A stretch of 64,000 nt of DNA, taken from contig CAKOSH010000008.1 in assembly GCA_934102215.1 (NCBI GenBank), positions 32,515 to 96,514 of the forward strand. Direction: 5' to 3'. The notes beneath the pieces were generated by a model, which was given only the letters and a program-made list of their open reading frames with translations, was not told the DNA's origin and did no database searches. This DNA is from an uncultured Bacilli bacterium (GTDB lineage: Bacteria; Bacillota_I; Bacilli_A; RF39; UBA660). Of the stretch, positions 59,528-64,000 are shown one piece after another. A program made the translations under genes and the position numbers. The stretch's first letter is position 1; every line of letters begins with the position of its first letter.

Positions 59528-59549
59528 AAGGTAGAAGTAAATCTACCTT
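59528..59549 (-). terminator. Terminator after the first BspA-like gene
   Basis: AAGGTAGA and TCTACCTT around 6 bases, followed on the minus strand by TTATTTTAT. The T-run leads straight into the -10 box of the methyltransferase-like gene. Confidence 0.7.
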
Positions 59550-59573
59550 AAAATTGAAATATATTTATTTTAG

Positions 59574-61706
59574 TTAGCCAATGCGGAATGCTGGAGAGAC
59601 ACCGTAAGTAGTAGTAGCATCGGTGTGAATCCAGCCACCATAGAAATGCACACGGTAGAAATTAGTGTGACTGTTGGAATAGGCCGAACGAAGCCACCAC
59701 CAATCTGCACTAGATCCGTTATTTTTAATAGTTCCACCAGAATCACTAGTAGTAACTCCCTGTGCTGTATAATAATCTAATGTTCTTGTTAAATCTTTTG
59801 CAGTATCATAACTACTAGAAAAATCTGTATATATCTCTTTTAGTGCTAATAAATATAATTTATCAGTTGATGTAAAGTTTGAAGAATCTCTATCACCATA
59901 ACTTGATACCACTATTGTATCTATTATTGCACTTTGGAGTTCATTTGGTAATGCATTATATATATCATTATTAACAAATGTTCTCATTGATGTTGCTGGC
60001 CATCCACCTACATTTGTATATGAACTATTCATGTTATGTGTTGTTATTATATCGGCAAATTCTACTACAAAACCACATGCACTCTGTGAGAAACCAGTAG
60101 TACTACATTCACTTGGTGTTGATTTGTTTGCTACACGAAGTGTATGTGTTCCATAAGTTCCCATATCTATTGTTCTAGTATCTCCAACATTATATTTACC
60201 AGTATTATTAGTTCTAGCTGCTTTTGCTATGGTCTTCCATGAATCTGTCGCAAATGAATTAGGTGCTGGAATATCTTTATCAGCAATATCAGTAAAGTAT
60301 CCTGGATTAGCTTCTCCACCATCTATATGAGCATATGTTTTATCAACATAGGAACTATTATATGTTGTTCCTGCACCACCTACTAAAACGGTACAGCCAG
60401 AAAACATACTGGTACTAGCAGTTACATTGTCAGTGTTAAATTTATCACTTGCATATATTGTTGTTAAATTGGTAGAACTACTAAACATACTTCCCATATC
60501 TGTTACATTACTTGTATCAAAACTACTTAAATCTAAAGTTATAGGTTTAATATTTGAAAACATATACCTCATATCTGTTACTTTTGAAGTGTCAAAATTA
60601 CTTAAATCTAATGATGTTGCTTGACTACTCGTAAACATTCTATTCATATCTGTTACATTTGCAGTATCAAAATTACTTAAGTCTAGGGTTGTGGCTTTAC
60701 TGTAGCGAAACATATATCTCATATTTGTTACGTTTGATGTATCAAAACTGCTTAAGTCTAGCGTTGTGGCTTGACTCCTATAAAACATTTGACGCATATC
60801 TGTTACATTTGATGTATTAAAATTACTTAAATCAAGCGATGTGGCTATACTACTGGCAAACATACTATCCATATTTGTTACGTTTGATGTATTAAAATTG
60901 CTTATATCTATTGATACAGCTTGACTAGAATTGAACATATATGACATTGAAGTAATCGGCTTATTATTGATGTATATACAAACTTTACTTGTTACTGCGT
61001 CAGTACTTGAATTATCAGTAAGTTGTACTCCCCAGCCGTTATTACTTATACTGCTCCAACCCAAACCAGAACTTGCATATTGTCCTTCTTGTTTATAAGC
61101 ATATGTATATTGACCATTTACATATTGTAACCCTTGTGTCAAAGTATCATTTGTTTTACAAAAATATGTACTTGCTTTTGTATTAATTGAAGCAATTTCA
61201 CTATAATTAGATGGTGTTGCTATATCGCTTAATGTATTTGTTATGTAACCACCTTTAACACTCAAACCTAATGTTTGTGAAGATGTACTATTATTTGTTA
61301 TTTGAAGTTTTATTGTTTTTGAATTACTTGATGTAACTGAATCATTTGGTTTATCATATGACTTTGTTACATTATTTGAATTATCTAATTCAGATGCTAA
61401 ACCAAAATATTCAACTGTTAAATTTGAGTTCTTTAAATAAAGCAATTTATAATAAGTATCGACAGGATTCAAGTTATTTATTTTAACATCAATAATTGTT
61501 TCACCTGTTGGTATAGTTAATGTGTTAGTGCTGCTATTATCTATTTCTATTGAATATTTTAATGCACCAATATACATTTCAGCAGCTTTATGGTTGTTTG
61601 AAGTAACAATAAAATTCGAGTAAGATACACCTAAAATGATACTCACTACTATGAATATTGCTACTACATACATATACTTTTTTAACATATTTACTATCTT
61701 ATTCAT
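59574..61706 (-). CDS. BspA-like surface protein with DUF285 repeats and a C-terminal lectin-like domain
   Basis: A 710-residue exported protein. Membrane segment at about 10-30, then a beta-rich domain (30-190), a linker module (YVNGQYTYAYKQEG), six or seven DUF285 repeats of 24-25 residues at about 250-435 (core NFDTSNVTDMxxMFxxSxA, TLDLS), and a C-terminal domain (about 480-710) ending DWWWLRSAYS and GVSPAFRIG, as in DUF6273-type proteins of C-type-lectin-like fold. ATG at 61706 has no ribosome binding site and lies just after TATAAT. If read from the ATG at 61748 the protein gains 14 residues encoded across the nine-G tract. Confidence 0.82.
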   Translation of the reverse strand: MNKIVNMLKKYMYVVAIFIVVSIILGVSYSNFIVTSNNHKAAEMYIGALKYSIEIDNSSTNTLTIPTGETIIDVKINNLNPVDTYYKLLYLKNSNLTVEYFGLASELDNSNNVTKSYDKPNDSVTSSNSKTIKLQITNNSTSSQTLGLSVKGGYITNTLSDIATPSNYSEIASINTKASTYFCKTNDTLTQGLQYVNGQYTYAYKQEGQYASSGLGWSSISNNGWGVQLTDNSSTDAVTSKVCIYINNKPITSMSYMFNSSQAVSIDISNFNTSNVTNMDSMFASSIATSLDLSNFNTSNVTDMRQMFYRSQATTLDLSSFDTSNVTNMRYMFRYSKATTLDLSNFDTANVTDMNRMFTSSQATSLDLSNFDTSKVTDMRYMFSNIKPITLDLSSFDTSNVTDMGSMFSSSTNLTTIYASDKFNTDNVTASTSMFSGCTVLVGGAGTTYNSSYVDKTYAHIDGGEANPGYFTDIADKDIPAPNSFATDSWKTIAKAARTNNTGKYNVGDTRTIDMGTYGTHTLRVANKSTPSECSTTGFSQSACGFVVEFADIITTHNMNSSYTNVGGWPATSMRTFVNNDIYNALPNELQSAIIDTIVVSSYGDRDSSNFTSTDKLYLLALKEIYTDFSSSYDTAKDLTRTLDYYTAQGVTTSDSGGTIKNNGSSADWWWLRSAYSNSHTNFYRVHFYGGWIHTDATTTYGVSPAFRIG

Positions 61707-61714
61707 AAAATTAT

Positions 61715-61748
61715 TATAGCAAAATTTACCCCCCCCGCAAGCGAACAT
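61715..61748 (-). promoter_or_regulatory. Promoter with nine-G tract before the BspA-like gene
   Basis: On the minus strand a G9 tract (C9 at 61729-61737 on the plus strand) is followed by an extended -10 TGCTATAAT. A 17-base spacer would place a TTGCGG -35 at its edge, so tract length would change promoter spacing. The same tract is in frame with an upstream ATG at 61748, so it could instead switch the frame of a longer N-terminus. Confidence 0.65.
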
Positions 61749-61801
61749 TTGTTCTTATTTAAATTTGCTGTAGATTGATGCAAAATTACAAATATCAATT
61801 A

Positions 61802-61833
61802 AAAATACTTAACTTTTCAAAGCTAAGTATTTT
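61802..61833 (-). terminator. Terminator after the pilin-BspA gene
   Basis: AAAATACTTA and TAAGTATTTT with an inner AGCTT/AAGTT extension, followed on the minus strand by a T-run, 7 bp past the stop. Confidence 0.75.
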
Positions 61834-61839
61834 ATTATT

Positions 61840-63864
61840 TTACTTTGTCGTAAATACTAATGTTGATGGTATTTTAGTTATAGTACTATCATTAAATTTT
61901 GCAGCGGTCTTTGAATCTTTTGCATATCCAGTTGTTGCTTTTGCGTTATAGAACATATCTTTCATATTTTCTACTTTTGATATATCAAAACTACTCAAAT
62001 TTAATGTTGAAATTGAACTGTAGCTAAACATTCCATTCATTCTGATTACATTACTAGTGTTAAATTTTTCTAATCCTTTTATCTCTTGTGTTGTAGAATT
62101 GCTAAACATTTCACTCATATATTTTACATTGCTCGTATCAAAGCTTGTTAAGTCTATTGTTTCAGATAAGCTATTTTTAAACATACTACTCATATATACT
62201 ACATTACTTGTATCAAAGTTATTTAAATTCAATGTTTTAATTTTACTTTTGCGGAACATATCATTCATATTGTTTACTTTGCTTGTATCAAATTTTTCCA
62301 ATCCTTTTATTTCTGTTGCTGATGCATATGCAAACATAGCCCCCATATCTGTTACATTACTTGTATCAAAACTACTTAAATCTAATGTTTTTAACCCTGT
62401 GCTCATAAACATGCTTCCCATGTTTGTTACATTACTTGTGTTAAATTTTTCTAGTCCTTTTATCTCTTGCACTGTAGAAGAAGCAAATAGTCCACCTATA
62501 TGTGTAACTTTACTTGTATCAAAGTTACTTAAATCTAATGTATCGACGAAAGTATATGCAAATACGTCAGACATAATTCTTACATTTGAAGTATTAAAAT
62601 GACTTACGTCTATTGTTTCCATCTCACTAAAACAAAACATACACGACATTCTAGTAACATTACTTGTATCAAGTTTTTCAATACCTTTTATTGAAGTGAA
62701 TTTCAAATCAGAAAAAGTACTACTCATATCTGTTACATTTCTTGTATCAAAATTACTTACATCTAATGTATCACTATTAGTACGAAACTTATAGAACATA
62801 GAATCCATATTTGTTACCTTACTTGTATTAAGTTTACTAAAATCAGCATCTTTTATATATGCACTATTAAACATACTACTCATATCTGTTACATTTCTTG
62901 TATCTAAAGCTTGAATATCCAATTTAGTTATACTAACTCCATTAAACATACCAGACATATTTGTTACCTTTGAAGTATTTAGATAGTTTAAATCCATAGA
63001 TCTAACATCACTCCATGAAAACATATGATTCATATCAGTTATTTGATTATTATCAAAACTACTTAAATCTATTGATACTGCTTTACTATCTCTAAATGCA
63101 TATGATGCAGAAGTAACAGGTATACCATTTATTGTAGTACAAACCTCGCTTGTTACAGGGTCTGTACTTTTTTTATCAGTTAATTGTACTCCCCAGCCTT
63201 TAGTAGACATATTTTTCCACGTAAGTCCGCTACTTGGAAAATCTCCATCTTGCATATATCTATAAGTATATTGTCCATTAACATATTCTGTTCCTTGTTT
63301 AAGAGTACCATTATACGTACATGCTACTGCTGGAACAACTTTTTTAGTAGTTGTTGTAGTTGTTGTTTCACCTTCACCTTTTATACCAGAAGCAATATCA
63401 CATCTTGAATATTTTGATATATCAAGTGAACTATCTGTCATATATTCATATTCTTTCTTATTCTTATCATACCCACAATATAAATATGTTTTAGCATTTA
63501 AATATTCTCCATCTTTATTTTCAGTAAATGTAATTATACCCTTACAATCACTTTTCTTATAAGTTGTTTTATTAACATAATTATCTTTAATATTATCTTG
63601 TAAATCACTCAAGCAAACATATTTAATACTTTCATTATTTTTATATGAATCTGGACATTTATAAGTATTATCTATTGGATCTATACAATAATCTTCTAAA
63701 TATGTTTTTGAAGCTTCTGCTATATTATTTTCTTGAACAACCATAGTTTTATTAATGTTATTATTGTATATTTTTAATACAGCTGCTACTCCCATTGTTC
63801 CAAGTATTGCTATAATTGCTATTACTGCTAATAATTCAACTAATGTAAATCCTTTTTTATTCAT
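61840..63864 (-). CDS. Type IV prepilin leader fused to DUF285 (BspA-like) repeats
   Basis: A 674-residue protein. The N-terminus is a class III prepilin signal: MNKKG followed by FTLVELLAVIAIIAILG, with cleavage expected after Gly5 and Glu at mature position 5. A pilin-like helix and Cys-containing domain follow (20-185), then a Thr run (TTTTTT), a module shared with the first BspA protein (YVNGQYTYRYMQDG), and about fifteen DUF285 repeats at 258-645. ATG at 63864 follows AGGAAGTG; an upstream in-frame ATG at 63912 overlaps the terminator hairpin. No pilus assembly gene is in the window. Confidence 0.85.
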   Translation of the reverse strand: MNKKGFTLVELLAVIAIIAILGTMGVAAVLKIYNNNINKTMVVQENNIAEASKTYLEDYCIDPIDNTYKCPDSYKNNESIKYVCLSDLQDNIKDNYVNKTTYKKSDCKGIITFTENKDGEYLNAKTYLYCGYDKNKKEYEYMTDSSLDISKYSRCDIASGIKGEGETTTTTTTKKVVPAVACTYNGTLKQGTEYVNGQYTYRYMQDGDFPSSGLTWKNMSTKGWGVQLTDKKSTDPVTSEVCTTINGIPVTSASYAFRDSKAVSIDLSSFDNNQITDMNHMFSWSDVRSMDLNYLNTSKVTNMSGMFNGVSITKLDIQALDTRNVTDMSSMFNSAYIKDADFSKLNTSKVTNMDSMFYKFRTNSDTLDVSNFDTRNVTDMSSTFSDLKFTSIKGIEKLDTSNVTRMSCMFCFSEMETIDVSHFNTSNVRIMSDVFAYTFVDTLDLSNFDTSKVTHIGGLFASSTVQEIKGLEKFNTSNVTNMGSMFMSTGLKTLDLSSFDTSNVTDMGAMFAYASATEIKGLEKFDTSKVNNMNDMFRKSKIKTLNLNNFDTSNVVYMSSMFKNSLSETIDLTSFDTSNVKYMSEMFSNSTTQEIKGLEKFNTSNVIRMNGMFSYSSISTLNLSSFDISKVENMKDMFYNAKATTGYAKDSKTAAKFNDSTITKIPSTLVFTTK

Positions 63865-63907
63865 ATCACACTTCCTATCTATTTTAATTAAATTATACAA
63901 CATAAAA

Positions 63908-63925
63908 AGCACTATTTCTAGTGCT
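63908..63925 (-). terminator. Terminator of a gene upstream of the pilin-BspA gene
   Basis: AGCACTA and TAGTGCT around four bases, followed on the minus strand by TTTTTATG. It ends transcription from beyond the window and overlaps the likely promoter (TATAAT) of the pilin gene. Confidence 0.7.
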
Positions 63926-63937
63926 CAGACTGTAGAC

Positions 63938-63965
63938 AAACCCCAGTTTTTAAAAACTGAGGTTT
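63938..63965 (+). terminator. Second hairpin at the window edge
   Basis: AAACCCCAGTTTTT and AAAAACTGAGGTTT, 13 of 14 pairs with one G-U-type mismatch; on the plus strand followed by TTGTTT. Orientation suggests a plus-strand terminator or part of a longer leader or small RNA with the hairpin at 63908. Undetermined because the window ends. Confidence 0.4.
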
Positions 63966-64000
63966 TTGTTTGAAATAATTTTTGATAAAAAACACTATTT

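Noticed and set aside
62057..62602. Repeat-rich plus-strand frame opposite the DUF285 repeats
   Set aside because: It is the mirror of the repetitive coding sequence; no start signals.

Overview
The window is strongly AT-rich, uses TGA as a stop (for example at the end of the pyruvate:ferredoxin oxidoreductase gene) and TGG for Trp, and puts nearly every gene on the minus strand. SecE/SecG/RNase R/SmpB, RNase Y, YutD, NrtR, UppP and a FemAB-type ligase point to a low-GC Firmicute of the class Bacilli. PFOR and a small ferredoxin suggest anaerobic fermentation. BspA/DUF285 surface proteins and the very low GC fit an uncultured gut lineage near RF39 or the Mollicutes, but one that keeps a peptidoglycan wall. 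SpoVIF-like and YunB-like genes imply an ancestor, or the organism itself, with sporulation functions. The lineage is inferred from gene content only.

Layout. 1-5 kb: start of nusG, secE, an unknown gene, smpB, rnr (with a LysM-like insert), secG and eno. 5-13 kb: a FemX-like ligase, a spoVIF-like gene, a thioredoxin/CcdA-type pair, an SDR, rny, a D,D-carboxypeptidase and a PH-domain protein. 13-15.4 kb: an orphan MvaI/BcnI-like nuclease facing a 12-gene tRNA operon (Val-Thr-Tyr-Gln-Lys-Leu-Ser-fMet-Asp-Phe-Arg-Pro) with its own promoter and terminator. 15.4-20.6 kb: an S1 protein, a possible YutH-like protein, a Gln/Pro-rich protein, DUF1292, yutD, yunB and a tail-anchored acidic protein. 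20.6-28.3 kb: a ferredoxin, then a nine-gene operon read right to left (pncA-pncB-nadE-nadD-pncC-nrtR-nadK-dac-rluB). It covers NAD(P) salvage with its own NrtR-type repressor and two near-identical palindromes at a consensus promoter.

28.3-32.6 kb: a lipoprotein, DUF3603, uppP, rmuC, a TVP38-type membrane protein and a rhodanese. 32.6-43.9 kb: a seven-gene type IV secretion-like operon (VirB6/TrbL, PrgI, TrsD-like, VirB4, a C39-peptidase wall hydrolase, a bitopic protein, VirD4) set off by terminators, with no relaxase, integrase or att site in view. 43.9-49.9 kb: yebC and recG, a protein with two HEPN RX4H motifs, and a radical SAM gene preceded by a structured leader that looks like a riboswitch or attenuator. 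49.9-59.5 kb: an ASCH protein, nifJ, an unknown gene between copies of a 41-bp terminator/promoter repeat, an AAA/DUF4143 ATPase with three 24-bp operator-like repeats at 40-bp spacing, secreted proteins, a ProX-type deacylase, a CDF transporter and a methyltransferase-like protein. 59.5-64 kb: two BspA-like surface proteins. One has a nine-G tract at its promoter/start. The other joins a type IV prepilin leader to DUF285 repeats.

The most notable items are the LysM-like insert in RNase R, the relaxase-less T4SS, the switchable leader before the radical SAM gene, the double-HEPN protein, the self-regulated NAD operon, the operator array before the AAA ATPase, and the pilin-anchored and possibly phase-variable surface proteins.
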